Assembly (NCBI RefSeq): GCF_018613795.1 | Contig: NZ_JAGGPN010000002.1 | Span: 1 to 52,323 of the forward strand | Reading direction: 5' to 3' | Length of the DNA stretch: 52,323 nucleotides | Origin: Arthrobacter sp. ISL-65 | GTDB lineage: Bacteria; Actinomycetota; Actinomycetes; Actinomycetales; Micrococcaceae | Part shown: piece by piece, positions 42,216 to 51,650 of the stretch | How the letters are laid out: each line of letters starts with the position of its first letter | How positions within the stretch are numbered: position 1 is the first letter of the stretch | Position numbers and translations under genes: made by a program | Notes under the pieces: generated by a model | What the model was told of the DNA's origin: nothing | Database searches by the model: none | The model's input: the letters and a program-made list of their open reading frames with translations, nothing else

Positions 42216-43268
42216 ATGCAGGACGGAAACGAACAGGGGCTTGAATTGGCAGGGAATGCAACCTTCCGGCATATCAATACCGCGCTGCTTTCGGTGAGCA
42301 GTGTCGAGGCTCCGAGGATCGTGAGTTCCATGGATTTCGACCGGAGGTTGGCTTCGACCCTGCAACGGCTGAAGTTCCCGCCGAGGCTGCTGGAGCGCGT
42401 TGCCGGAATAACGCACCGCCGCTGGTGGGCCGCCGGGACATCGTTCGATGATGCGGCAGTCGAAGCGGGCGCGAAGGCCCTGGCCGAGGCCGGCGTCGGG
42501 GCATCCGAAATCGGCCTGCTGATCAACACCTCGGTCACCCGGCGCAACCTCGAACCGTCTGTCGCGGTGAAGATCCACCACGGACTAAGCCTGCCGTCGT
42601 CGGCCATGAACTTCGACCTTGCCAACGCCTGCCTCGGATTCGTCAACGGCATGGCCCTGGCGGCCAACATGATTGACTCCGGCCAGATTAAGTACGCGAT
42701 GATCGTCAACGGTGAAGATGCCCAGGCCACGCAGGAGGCCACTTTGGCCAGGCTGCAGCGGCCCGAGACGACCCGCGAGGACTTCAACCGCGAGTTCGCC
42801 ACCCTCACCCTGGGCTCCGGCGCCGCTGCAGCGGTGCTGGGCCCGGCGGACGAGCACCCCGGCGCGCACCGGATCGTCGGCGGCGTGATGCGGGCCGGCA
42901 CGGAGCATCATGAACTGTGCGTGGGCGGGATCGACGGCATGGCCACCGACACCAAGGGCCTGCTCGACGGCGGCCTGCAGCTCGTGGTGGACGCCTGGCA
43001 CGAGGCCCAGCCGGAGTGGGACTGGGGCGCGATGGACCGCTACGTCACGCACCAGGTCAGCAATGCCTATACGAAGGCCATCATCGACGCCATCGACCTG
43101 GACCCGGACAGGGTGCCCATCACGTTCCCGCACTGGGGAAACGTGGGCCCGGCCTCCCTCCCCATGACCCTCGCCGCCGAGGCGCAGTCACTTAACGCCG
43201 GGGACCGGGTCTTGTGCATGGGTGTTGGTTCCGGTCTGAACACCGCCATGATGGAAATCGTTTGGTAG
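42216..43268 (+). CDS. OleA-like thiolase (3-oxoacyl-ACP synthase III family)
   Basis: 350 residues with a complete thiolase triad: Cys139 (NFDLANACLGFVNG), His279 (YVTHQVSN) and Asn309 (FPHWGNVGPAS). NLEPSVA (Glu113) matches the region of the glutamate base specific to OleA. OleA joins two fatty acyl-CoAs head to head to start long-chain olefin synthesis, as in Micrococcus and Arthrobacter relatives, where oleBC and oleD follow. No such genes follow here, so it is an orphan. GGAG is 5 nt before ATG 42216. Confidence 0.85.
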   Translation: MQDGNEQGLELAGNATFRHINTALLSVSSVEAPRIVSSMDFDRRLASTLQRLKFPPRLLERVAGITHRRWWAAGTSFDDAAVEAGAKALAEAGVGASEIGLLINTSVTRRNLEPSVAVKIHHGLSLPSSAMNFDLANACLGFVNGMALAANMIDSGQIKYAMIVNGEDAQATQEATLARLQRPETTREDFNREFATLTLGSGAAAAVLGPADEHPGAHRIVGGVMRAGTEHHELCVGGIDGMATDTKGLLDGGLQLVVDAWHEAQPEWDWGAMDRYVTHQVSNAYTKAIIDAIDLDPDRVPITFPHWGNVGPASLPMTLAAEAQSLNAGDRVLCMGVGSGLNTAMMEIVW

Positions 43269-44026
43269 CCGCCGACTGGCCCGGCGTGGACCCGGAATGA
43301 TCCCGGACAATCGGCGTAAGATCCACATCGCATTCGATGTGCCAGGGACGCTGCCCCGCTGGCACCTGTTGGACAACGGTGCCCAGCTCTCCCGCTATGG
43401 CCTGGCTCCCGCCGGACCCGGCTGTCGTGCCCACTAGAATGTTCGGCTTCTCTGGTTCAATTTTCGCGGAATCGTGCAAGTTCGATTGCAAGCCGAAATT
43501 GACGTAACTATGTCTCGCAGCCTTCTGCTCGACTCGGCGTGTTCATCGTTATTTACGAGGCACGTGAGAGCGGCACATGTCGGAGCTGAGCGGCGACGCG
43601 CGTTTCGACGCGGAAGCAGTTATCTGACCGGCAGCAGGCGGACCTTCTGGCCGCCGACGTTCGACGCGATGACCTCCATGTCTTCTCGCAGATGCGCTAC
43701 GGGTTGACAGTGTGCAGTGAAGGCATCCGTCCCACTTCGGTTCCCAGGATGATCCAACGGGGAGGTCTTGCCGGTGTCGGTGGAATGTCGATTGCCATCA
43801 GGGCCACTGCATCGTGGAGGACACGTAGATGGTTGAAGAGCCCTTAGTTGTGTCCCTCACGGAGATGGAGGCGCGGGAACCTCGACTTCCAACAAAGCAA
43901 TGGGCGCCTGCCTCCACGACTAAAGGGTTAATTGCCTGGTGTTGCCCTTGTTGGTCTCCAGACAGAACTACTCCGGGAGGAACCCGGGATCCGATTGCCC
44001 CCAGGCCAGGCGCAAGTACATCCTTA
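43269..44026. other. Intergenic region with resolvase remnant
   Basis: Only the resolvase fragment at 43599-43682 is recognisable in this interval behind the OleA-like gene; oleBCD homology was looked for and not seen. Confidence 0.45.
43599..43682 (+). pseudogene. Serine resolvase N-terminal remnant
   Basis: The plus strand reads RVSTRKQLSDRQQADLLAAD then VRRDDLHV, the start of a Tn3/Hin-type resolvase including the catalytic serine motif (RVS). The same segment, broken by indels, is present in the relic at 51651-52229 (DRQQAD..LLAAGVRRDDLYV). Everything after about 28 residues is missing. Confidence 0.75.
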
Positions 44027-44194
44027 ATGATGGCTAGGAAGTATCGGTGGCGGGTGGTGGTGACAAATGGCCTCGAGCGCACCGCGGTCTGGTTCGGCAT
44101 GGCCGCCAGCAAGGCGGAAGCCGAAGCGCGGGCCCTTTCCGAACACCCCGGATGGTTCGTCCAAGAAGCTGACCGTGCTGTCCCGCCTTACTAG
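44027..44194 (+). CDS. Small hypothetical protein (55 residues)
   Basis: Tandem ATG at 44027 and 44030. The peptide (ARKYRWRVVVTNGLERTAVW, SKAEAEARALSEHPGWFVQE) looks like one beta-hairpin and one helix, and is plausible as a tiny protein. The ribosome site is weak. Not recognised. Confidence 0.4.
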   Translation: MMARKYRWRVVVTNGLERTAVWFGMAASKAEAEARALSEHPGWFVQEADRAVPPY

Positions 44195-44732
44195 CTGGGC
44201 AGGGAAGCGGGGGCGGGCTCGCTCATCGGCCCGCAGTTCGGGCGGGCACTGGCGGCAGGCGGTGACGTCCCTTCGGAGTCCGCGAGGAGCCGGACGTTGT
44301 CCGTCGGTAGCCAGGCTGAGTGGTAGTGGCCCTCGTCATCCGGCCAGAGGACCCGGGCTAGATTCTGTATAGCCGTCGATACAGGCGCCTACCCGGCAAC
44401 CACATGCACCTGCACCCGCACCGAGGATTACTACTGTGACGGCTTGTTTGTGGCCGGAATGATGAAACAACTTACGGGACGACAGTGTGATGCGCATTCC
44501 GAGCGGTTTCATATCAGGGGGAGTGTCCCCCCAACGGTGTTCCGGTTTCAAGGACAACGAGATGTTGAACCGGGCTGTCCACCGGGCAGTTCGCCGAATT
44601 CATCCAGGTTGAAATTTGCTTTCTTGGGCCTTAGCCAAAGCCCTTATCCTCGTGAGGTTACGTGCGAGGAGTTTGGGCTCTATCTTGCGGTTGTCTTCGG
44701 TTTCCGCAAAGAACCATAATAACCGTGTGGCA
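44195..44732. other. Gene-free interval before the ZIP transporter
   Basis: No gene seen. A weak inverted repeat, CTGTAT-AGCCGTCG-ATACAG, lies at 44364-44383 and could be a regulator site. Confidence 0.4.
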
Positions 44733-45518
44733 ATGTCGCTGCTCTTTGGTGTCGTGACCTCCAGTGCCTTGATTCTGGGGGCATTCATCGGGGTGCGTTT
44801 CGAGTTGCCGAAGCGGCTCCTGGCGATCATCCTGTCCTTCGCGGCAGGCGCCTTAATTACGGCCCTGAGTTTCGAGTTATTCGAGGACGCCTTCCAGCGC
44901 GGCGGCATTTGGCTCGCAGCGATCGGCCTGTTTGTTGGTGCAGTCGTGTTCACTGTCTTGAGCGCGCTGCTAGACCGCTGGGCGCAGGCAGGCCAGAACC
45001 CGGTTCCAGCGGACGAACACCGGGGCAGCGCGAAGCTTGACACTGATGCCGCCGCCGCGGGCCGTGCGCCTTCGCCGGCGTCCACGCGGGGTGCAGCGGG
45101 CCTGGCTCTGCTGGCGGCCGCCACGCTGGACGGCGTACCGGAGAATCTCGCGCTGGGCGTCTCGCTCGGGGAGGGGACCGGAGGGCTGGCGCTGCTAGCC
45201 GCGATCTTCGTCTCCAATTTGCCCGAGGCCCTTGTCGGGGCAGCCTCAATGCGCAGCCAGGGCATGTCCACGCCTGCCATAGTTAGACTCTGGGGATTGT
45301 GCTCGGCTGTCCTGGTCATCGCCGTGATAATCGGCGCCGGGCCTTTGTCCGGCAGTGACCCTAAGACCATCTCGTTGCCGCTGGCCTTCGCGGCTGGCGC
45401 AGTGATCGCCGCGCTGGCGGACACCCTCATGCCGGAGGCGTTCGAGCACGGGGGACCGGCAGTGGCGCTGAGTACCGCCGCCGGCTTCGTGCTTTCCTTC
45501 GTTTTGTCCCTAGCATGA
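44733..45518 (+). CDS. ZIP-family metal transporter
   Basis: 261 residues from ATG 44733 (no clear ribosome site; GTG 44727 is possible). Eight membrane segments are expected; visible ones include LFGVVTSSALILGAFIGV, LLAIILSFAAGALITALSFE and AGLALLAAATLDGVPENLAL. Helix 4 and 5 metal-site motifs are variant: DGVPEN and SNLPEA where most ZIP proteins have HxxPEG and H..E, as in the ZIP-like subgroup of actinobacteria. The metal is unknown. A histidine-poor loop (about 85-125) separates helices 3 and 4. Confidence 0.85.
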   Translation: MSLLFGVVTSSALILGAFIGVRFELPKRLLAIILSFAAGALITALSFELFEDAFQRGGIWLAAIGLFVGAVVFTVLSALLDRWAQAGQNPVPADEHRGSAKLDTDAAAAGRAPSPASTRGAAGLALLAAATLDGVPENLALGVSLGEGTGGLALLAAIFVSNLPEALVGAASMRSQGMSTPAIVRLWGLCSAVLVIAVIIGAGPLSGSDPKTISLPLAFAAGAVIAALADTLMPEAFEHGGPAVALSTAAGFVLSFVLSLA

Positions 45519-45960
45519 GGTACCAGCACCCGAGTTCCCTCATGCGCGACCCACCCAGACGTCCTTCACGGGAACGGCCGGCACCGAGACAAGCCCGAAA
45601 TGCCGCGGGCTCTGGCCGGTCCGGTGGTAGGTAGCGCCATCACCGCTTCCTGTTGCCGGTAGTAGTAGCACGATTCTAGGAGCGCCATGGGTTGCCTGAG
45701 GCGGGCAGCAAACACAGAAAGTACGCATGCGGACTTGCCGCACACGTGGGCGGCATAACCCGAAAAGGCCCCGGGCTGCACAACATTCCGGCAAGTTCAT
45801 CACCATCGTGGAGGACTGCCAGGGGAGTGCCATTCGGTGCGAACCTAACCGGCACCGGCACCCCGCCATCTCTGTATCGCCGACGCGAAAAAAGCCGGCC
45901 TGCTGACCGTGGGAGGAGAGGACGCGGCAGCCCTGGTCTCTGTTTTGTTCTCGCCGACGC
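45519..45960. other. Gene-free interval
   Basis: No gene or RNA recognised between the ZIP gene and the terminator of the convergent threonine-aldolase operon. Confidence 0.4.
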
Positions 45961-45986
45961 GGGCGCGGCCACTTGAGGCCGCGCCC
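45961..45986 (-). terminator. Terminator of the DUF6421/SDR/threonine-aldolase operon
   Basis: GGGCGCGGCC-ACTTGA-GGCCGCGCCC is a perfect 10-bp stem with a 6-nt loop, 19 bp past the aldolase stop at 46005. Confidence 0.75.
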
Positions 45987-46004
45987 ACTGGAAAGTAGCC
46001 GCCA

Positions 46005-47144
46005 CTAGTTGGCGGTTGCGTCTCCTTGGTTAGACGTTTGCTGTGAAGCTAGGGAGCTTACGGCAGCTTCAACGGCAGCCACGAGAGATTGGACATCGGT
46101 GTCGGTGGTGTCCCAGGAACACATCCACCGGACTTCACCGCGTGCTTGGTCCCAGTCATAAAAGCGGAAGGATTCCCGGACTTTCGCGGCTGCCCCGGGT
46201 GGAAGGACGGCAAAGACGCCATTGGCCTGTGTGGCTTGCGTCAGGGAGACACCGTCGATGGCCGAGATCCCTGCGCTGAGGCGCTGAGCCATCTCGTTGG
46301 CGTCACTGGCGGACCGCATCCACAACCCATCCGTCAGCAGGGCTATCAGTTGCGCGGAGACAAACCGCATCTTTGAGGCAAGCTGCATGTTCATCTTGCG
46401 CAGGTAGTTCATGCCCGGGTCGGACTGTGAGTTGAGCCAGACAACGGCTTCGCCGAACAGCAGCCCGTTTTTGGTGCCACCAAAGGACAGGACGTCGACG
46501 CCGACGTCGGTGGTGAATGCCCGCAAAGGAAGCCCGAGATGTGCTGCAGCGTTGGCCAGCCTTGCTCCGTCCAGGTGCAATTTCATTCCCTTCGCGTGGA
46601 CGTGATCAGCGATGCGTTGGATTTCTTCCGGCGTGTAGCAGGTGCCAAGTTCGGTGGTCTGGGTGATCGATACGGCCAGCGGCTGTGCCCGATGCTCGTC
46701 TCCCCATCCCCAAGCTTCGGCGTCGATCAATTCCGGGCTGAGCTTGCCATCCGGAGTGGGGATCGGGAGGAGCTTTATTCCGCCAATGCGTTCCGGGGCG
46801 CCGTTTTCATCGGTATTGATATGCGCTGTTGCCGCGCAGATGACAGCGCCCCAGCGCGGGAGCAGGGTTTGTAGGGCAAGGACATTGGCCCCGGTTCCAT
46901 TGAAGACGGGATATGCGGTAGCAGCTGTCCCGAAGTGGCATTGGACGACCTGTTGGAGCGCCGCTGTGTAGACGTCTTCGCCATATGCGGTGACGTGGCC
47001 TTCGTTGGCTGCCTGAACTGCTTCGATGATTTCCGGGTGAGCCCCGGCGTAGTTATCCGACGCGAAGCCACGGTAGTTCGGGTCGTGCAGGCGCCCGGCC
47101 AGTTCCAGCGGGACCCCTGCTTTGGAATCGACGTTAACGCTCAT
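46005..47144 (-). CDS. Low-specificity threonine aldolase / beta-eliminating lyase family
   Basis: 379 residues, a fold-type I PLP enzyme. FASDNYAGAHPEIIEAVQAA, YGEDVYTAAL, GTGANVLALQTL, LHLDGARLANAA (Asp for the pyridine nitrogen) and VLSFGGTKNGLLFGEAVV (PLP lysine) are the family marks. It cleaves threonine or allo-threonine to glycine and acetaldehyde, or related beta-hydroxy amino acids. It is the last gene of a three-gene operon and overlaps the SDR gene by 4 nt (ATGA). Confidence 0.9.
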   Translation of the reverse strand: MSVNVDSKAGVPLELAGRLHDPNYRGFASDNYAGAHPEIIEAVQAANEGHVTAYGEDVYTAALQQVVQCHFGTAATAYPVFNGTGANVLALQTLLPRWGAVICAATAHINTDENGAPERIGGIKLLPIPTPDGKLSPELIDAEAWGWGDEHRAQPLAVSITQTTELGTCYTPEEIQRIADHVHAKGMKLHLDGARLANAAAHLGLPLRAFTTDVGVDVLSFGGTKNGLLFGEAVVWLNSQSDPGMNYLRKMNMQLASKMRFVSAQLIALLTDGLWMRSASDANEMAQRLSAGISAIDGVSLTQATQANGVFAVLPPGAAAKVRESFRFYDWDQARGEVRWMCSWDTTDTDVQSLVAAVEAAVSSLASQQTSNQGDATAN

Positions 47145-47899
47145 GCCAGTGCACCAACAAGGTGTCCGGCCGTGAGGGGCAAGCGCCGCCCGTTGATCTG
47201 TTCTGCCTCCAGGTCGAAGATCCGCTCTACAGCGTCGGCAAGGACACTGACATCGGTGAATCCCGGAAATTTGCGTTCCGGCTGGGCTGCGCGCATCCGG
47301 TCATCGACCAGAGCCTTGACGATGAAGACCAGGGCGGCTGAGTGCTGAGCGGAGATGGGGCTTTCGTTTCCTCCCTGCAGTTGCCGGAATCCGTCGGCCA
47401 CGGCCAGGGTCCATGCCTCAGCGGCAGACTTGACGGCAGCATAGGCGGCGCCATCCGCTGTCGGGGAGGAAGCGGACTGTGCGGAAACGATGGCCAGGCG
47501 TCCGGCCGGGGAGGCAGCCAAGTCATCGTAAAACGCGCGGCTGGTGTTCCTCAGGGTGGTGAGGACGCTGGTGTGCAGGAAGTCCCAGTCGTCGTCCGTC
47601 TGGTCTTTAACGCCTGCACCGCCGCGCCACCCTCCGACAAGATGGATAAGGCCGTCCACGGAACCTAGATCGTTTCGGACAGACTTCGCCAAGTTTTCAA
47701 CGGCCCGCAGATCCGCGAGGTTGCAGACATAGCCTGTGACGTTCTCGTACGTGCCCGAGAGCTCCTGCACTCGGTCCTCAAGAATGTCCACGGCGGCTAC
47801 GCGTGCCCCTGCTTGCGAGAGGGTACGGACGACTGCAACGCCGGCAGCGCTTGTCGAACCGGCGACGACGACCGTTCGCCCCGAGAGATCCTGGCTCAT
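47141..47899 (-). CDS. Short-chain dehydrogenase/reductase (DUF6421-operon type)
   Basis: 252 residues: GRTVVVAGSTSAAGVAVVRT (a variant nucleotide loop, AGSTSAAG), GLIHLVGGWRGG, and the Ser...YxxxK set in RLAIVSAQSASSPTADGAAY then AAVKSA. It overlaps both neighbours by 4 nt, implying strict co-translation with DUF6421 and the aldolase. The substrate is unknown; with an aldolase partner, oxidation of a hydroxy amino acid derivative is possible. Confidence 0.87.
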   Translation of the reverse strand: MSQDLSGRTVVVAGSTSAAGVAVVRTLSQAGARVAAVDILEDRVQELSGTYENVTGYVCNLADLRAVENLAKSVRNDLGSVDGLIHLVGGWRGGAGVKDQTDDDWDFLHTSVLTTLRNTSRAFYDDLAASPAGRLAIVSAQSASSPTADGAAYAAVKSAAEAWTLAVADGFRQLQGGNESPISAQHSAALVFIVKALVDDRMRAAQPERKFPGFTDVSVLADAVERIFDLEAEQINGRRLPLTAGHLVGALA

Positions 47900-49299
47900 G
47901 CGCCTGCCTCGCCCGCAGTCTTCACAGGGCTCTTACCGGTGATCCCGGCAGTTGATTCAATGACCGGGCGCATCTTCTTCTCCAGTGCCTCGTAGAACAT
48001 TGACAGGGGGAATTCGTCATCAAGGACCTGGTCCGTCAGTCCCCGCGGAGGGCCGTCGAGCGGAAGGGCGCCCGGTCCCTTGGTCCAGGCGGAGGACGGG
48101 TTGGGGGTGAGGGTTTCCGAGACGAGCTCATAGGCAGCCAGCCAGTGTGCGGTCTTCGGCCGGTCGATTGAACGCCAGTAGAGTTCCTCGATGCGGACAC
48201 CCAGCTCGACGACCACGCTGGCGACGTCCTTCCAGTCGATGCTCAACTTTCCATCGGTCCAGTGCAGGACCCGGTGCTGGTGCATCCAGGCGAACAGCAA
48301 TTGGCCGCCCACGGCGTCGTAGTTGCGGACCCGGTTCCCGGTAATCGCGAAGCGGAAAATGCGATCGAAGATCACGGCGTATTGGACCAGCTTGGCGTGT
48401 TTGCGGGCGTCCTCGGAAGCCGTTTCGTCCCGTTCGATGAGGACTGATTCGCGGAAGGCGGTCAGGTCACAGCGAAGCTCCTCGAGGGAGTACAGGAAGT
48501 ACGGCATCCGCTGCTTGATCATGAACGGGTCAAAGGGCAGGTCACCGCGCATGTGGGTCCGGTCGTGGATTAGATCCCACATCACGAAGGTCTTTTCCGT
48601 GAGGTGTTGGTCTTCGAGCAATTCCGCGGCGTCAGCCGGCAGGTCCAGGGAAGTAATGTCGGCAGCAGCTTTGAGGACGCGACGGAACCGGGCGGCTTCG
48701 CGGTCCGCGAAAATGCCTCCCCAGGTGAACGAGGGGGTGCTCCGGACCGACACGCTCTCGGGGAAGAGTACTGCGGAGTTCGTGTCATAGCCGGGCGTGA
48801 AGTCGGCGAAGCTGATGGGGACGAACAGCTTGTTGGAGTAGTTTCCGGCCTCCAGTTCAGCGACGAAGGAAGGCCAAATAACCTCGATGAGGACGGCCTC
48901 AAAGTAGCGGTTGGTGCTGCCGTTCTGCGTGTACATGGGGAATACAACCAGGTGCGGCAGCCCATCGATGCGCCACTGCTCGGGGTGGAAGGCTACCAAC
49001 GAGTCGAGGAAATCAGGTACGCCGAAGCCCTCGGACGCCCACCGCTGGAAGTCCTGCACGAGCAGTTCAAGGTATTCCCTGTCGTGGGGAAGGTGCGGAC
49101 GCAGGTCGACGATTGCGCCAGTGATGACACTGACATTCTGGCGGGCCTGGTCGTGGTTAGACGGTTCCGGAACGGAACCGTCCTGCGCTTGAACCCGCTG
49201 CAGTCCAATGACGGCCGTCTTTAGAGCCTGCCATGCCGGGAGCGCCTTGAGGTCTTCTGCTCGGCTGGTTGTCACTTCGGGGCTTGCGAGGACAGACAT
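47896..49299 (-). CDS. DUF6421 family protein
   Basis: 467 residues, a conserved actinobacterial family without known function, first gene of the operon. I note HDRTH (His245, His249) followed 24-25 residues later by EELRCD (Glu273/274, Asp278) in the conserved block KTFVMWDLIHDRTHMRGDLP ... FLYSLEELRCDLTAF. That spacing resembles a gluzincin-like metal site (compare HELLGH...EECRAE in M49 peptidases). This is a pattern observation, not a family assignment. No signal peptide, so cytoplasmic. Confidence 0.85.
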   Translation of the reverse strand: MSVLASPEVTTSRAEDLKALPAWQALKTAVIGLQRVQAQDGSVPEPSNHDQARQNVSVITGAIVDLRPHLPHDREYLELLVQDFQRWASEGFGVPDFLDSLVAFHPEQWRIDGLPHLVVFPMYTQNGSTNRYFEAVLIEVIWPSFVAELEAGNYSNKLFVPISFADFTPGYDTNSAVLFPESVSVRSTPSFTWGGIFADREAARFRRVLKAAADITSLDLPADAAELLEDQHLTEKTFVMWDLIHDRTHMRGDLPFDPFMIKQRMPYFLYSLEELRCDLTAFRESVLIERDETASEDARKHAKLVQYAVIFDRIFRFAITGNRVRNYDAVGGQLLFAWMHQHRVLHWTDGKLSIDWKDVASVVVELGVRIEELYWRSIDRPKTAHWLAAYELVSETLTPNPSSAWTKGPGALPLDGPPRGLTDQVLDDEFPLSMFYEALEKKMRPVIESTAGITGKSPVKTAGEAGA

Positions 49300-49557
49300 G
49301 TTCGTTCCTTCCGTTGAGGGGGTCCCGAAGAACGTAGCAATGGATAAGCATGCATGATGGGTCTTTTCACGAAGCGTAAGAAAGTCTTGTGCTCAGAGCC
49401 TCGCTTTTCAGGCTATTAGTAAGACTTCGAGCATTTGTCGGGCAACATTCGCTTCGCCGACGGGCTCTTTCTTTCCATGTGTTAGCTTGATCACCGTCCT
49501 TCCCGGCCGGGCCCGCCGGAAAGCTCAACCCACCGCAGCTACCTTCCCGGAGGCACC

Positions 49558-49806
49558 ATGGAACTCAGCTCCCCCACGCAAACAGATAATCGGGCGATCA
49601 CTCCCGGCCCCCATGAAACCGGTCTGTGCTTCGGCTCAAGACTGTTCCTCAGCCCGGGGTGCACCACCGCACAGGCAGGACCCCTCGGGGCCTTTTTGGT
49701 CTACCGGCTCGGCACGGCCATCGTAGAAGCCTGCACCCGTCGAGCCAAAGACGGCACGGGGAATCTGAACCGGATCGCATTGATGCCCCTTGGCGGTGTT
49801 GCATGA
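49558..49806 (+). CDS. 82-codon ORF translationally coupled to the permease gene
   Basis: ATG 49558 has an excellent ribosome site (GGAGG, 4 nt spacing), and its TGA overlaps the permease ATG (ATGA, 49803-49806). The peptide (MELSSPTQTDNRAITPGPHE, GLGAFLVYRLGTAIVEA-like middle) matches no family I know. It may be a small protein or a leader whose translation controls that of the permease, which has no strong ribosome site of its own. Confidence 0.5.
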   Translation: MELSSPTQTDNRAITPGPHETGLCFGSRLFLSPGCTTAQAGPLGAFLVYRLGTAIVEACTRRAKDGTGNLNRIALMPLGGVA

Positions 49807-51365
49807 CACCAACGAGCACAACTTCCACAGAAATCAAACCCGATGCAGTGGCACAACCCGGATCCTCCCTAGCGCCAGGGGCAAGCCGCGCCTCCGACGA
49901 AACCACCAACGAACTCAAGCGCGGGCTGAGCAGCCGCCACCTGCAGATGATTGCCATAGGCGGTGCAATCGGTACCGGGCTGTTCGTGGCCTCGGGCGGC
50001 ACCATTTCCCAGGCCGGTCCCGGCGGTGCGCTGGTCGCCTACGCGCTGGTAGGACTGATGGTATTCCTGTTGATGCAGTCACTGGGCGAAATGTCGGCCA
50101 AAATTCCGGTCGCCGGTTCCTTCCAGTCCTTTGCCACCCGTTTTGTCTCCCCGTCCTTTGGGTTCGCGATCGGCTGGAACTATTGGTTCAACTGGGCCAT
50201 CACGGTGGCCGCCGAGCTGGTCGCGGCCGGAATCATCATGGACTTCTGGTTCCCGGGGGTCCCCGGCTGGGTGTGGGCCGGGATCTTTCTGCTGGTGTTG
50301 ACCGGGCTCAACGCCCTCTCGGCCAAGTCCTTCGGTGAGTCGGAGTTCTGGTTCTCCCTCATCAAGGTCACCGCGGTGGTGCTCTTCCTGATCGCCGGAG
50401 TGCTGATGATCTTCGGCGTCCTGGGGGGTAACTCCCCGGGGCTGAGTAACTGGGAAACCCGCGATGAAGTGTTCCACGGGGGTTGGGTCTCGATCATCTC
50501 GGTCTTCATGATTGCCGGGTTCTCCTTACAGGGCACCGAGCTGGTGGGTGTGGCCGCAGGCGAAGCCAAGAACCCGCGTCGCGAAGTGCCGAAGGCCATC
50601 CGCACTGTCTTCTGGCGCATCATGCTTTTCTACATCGGTGCCATCTTTATCATCGGCTGCCTGATCCCGTTCACCGATCCGAGCCTGCTCGCCTCCGGCG
50701 AGGCCGATGTTGCAACATCGCCGTTTACCCTGGTCTTCTCGCGCGCCGGGATCGCCTTCGCAGCGGCCCTGATGAACGCGGTGATCCTGACCGCCATCCT
50801 GTCCGCGGGCAACTCCGGACTATATGCCTCCACCCGGATGCTTTACGCCATGGCCCATGACGGCATGGCCCCGAAGGTCTTCGGCCGAACCAATGCACGT
50901 GGCGTGCCGATCCCGGCGTTGCTGGCGACCGCGGCCGTGGGACTCTTCGGGTTCCTCTCCGCGATCGTCGGTCAGGGCGCGGCCTACTCCTGGCTGCTGA
51001 ACATGTCAGGCCTGTGCGGCTTCATCGTCTGGGCAGGGATCGCGGTCTCCCACTACCGTTTCAGGCGCGGCTTCCTGGCCCAGGGGAACAAGGTCAGCGA
51101 CCTGCCTTACAAGGCGTCCCTGTTCCCCATTGGCCCACTGCTGGCCTTCGCCCTGCTGGTCCTGGTGATCGCGGGACAGAACTACGAGGCTGTGCTTGCC
51201 GGGAGGGTGATGGAGGTGCTTTCCTCCTACATCGGGTTGCCGGTCTTCATTGTCCTATGGCTGGCTCACCGCTTCACCACCAAGTCCAAGGTGGTGCCGC
51301 TGCTCGAGATGGATCTCACGGCACCTAAGGACCTCGAGGACGAACCCCGCGGCGGCACCCAGTGA
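49803..51365 (+). CDS. Amino acid permease (APC superfamily, AAT family)
   Basis: 520 residues with about 12 membrane segments and a polar N-terminal tail of about 40 residues. RGLSSRHLQMIAIGGAIGTG then LFVASGGTISQAGPGG, LMQSLGEMSAKIPVAGSFQS, FSLQGTELVGVAAGEAKNPR and AILSAGNSGLYASTRMLYAM are AAT-family signatures; LLAFALLVLVIAGQNYEA resembles lysine-type permeases. The substrate is a cationic or neutral amino acid. Divergent from the threonine-aldolase operon. Confidence 0.92.
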   Translation: MTPTSTTSTEIKPDAVAQPGSSLAPGASRASDETTNELKRGLSSRHLQMIAIGGAIGTGLFVASGGTISQAGPGGALVAYALVGLMVFLLMQSLGEMSAKIPVAGSFQSFATRFVSPSFGFAIGWNYWFNWAITVAAELVAAGIIMDFWFPGVPGWVWAGIFLLVLTGLNALSAKSFGESEFWFSLIKVTAVVLFLIAGVLMIFGVLGGNSPGLSNWETRDEVFHGGWVSIISVFMIAGFSLQGTELVGVAAGEAKNPRREVPKAIRTVFWRIMLFYIGAIFIIGCLIPFTDPSLLASGEADVATSPFTLVFSRAGIAFAAALMNAVILTAILSAGNSGLYASTRMLYAMAHDGMAPKVFGRTNARGVPIPALLATAAVGLFGFLSAIVGQGAAYSWLLNMSGLCGFIVWAGIAVSHYRFRRGFLAQGNKVSDLPYKASLFPIGPLLAFALLVLVIAGQNYEAVLAGRVMEVLSSYIGLPVFIVLWLAHRFTTKSKVVPLLEMDLTAPKDLEDEPRGGTQ

Positions 51366-51412
51366 CGATGCCGCCGCGGGCCTACCCCACGCATTGAACG
51401 GGAAATAGGGGA

Positions 51413-51435
51413 GCCGGGTGAGAACTGCACCCGGC
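51413..51435 (+). terminator. Rho-independent terminator after the permease gene
   Basis: GCCGGGTG-AGAACTG-CACCCGGC followed by TTT, 48 bp past the permease stop. Confidence 0.85.
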
Positions 51436-51650
51436 TTTCCCTGTTGCCCGTGTAGGTCAATAACGACCGTTTCTGCGTCCCGTCACTAGGCGCATAGTTG
51501 GCCAGTGGTGTCCGTGACTGTTAACGGCGAATGGCGGTTAAATCGCAGTTCAAGATGGCGGTTTTCGAACCCTTCGCCTGTAGATTTTGCCCGCACCTTG
51601 CCGGCGTTTTGTGATCGCTTGGTGTCGCTCTAAGTGGGGATGCGACTCGA

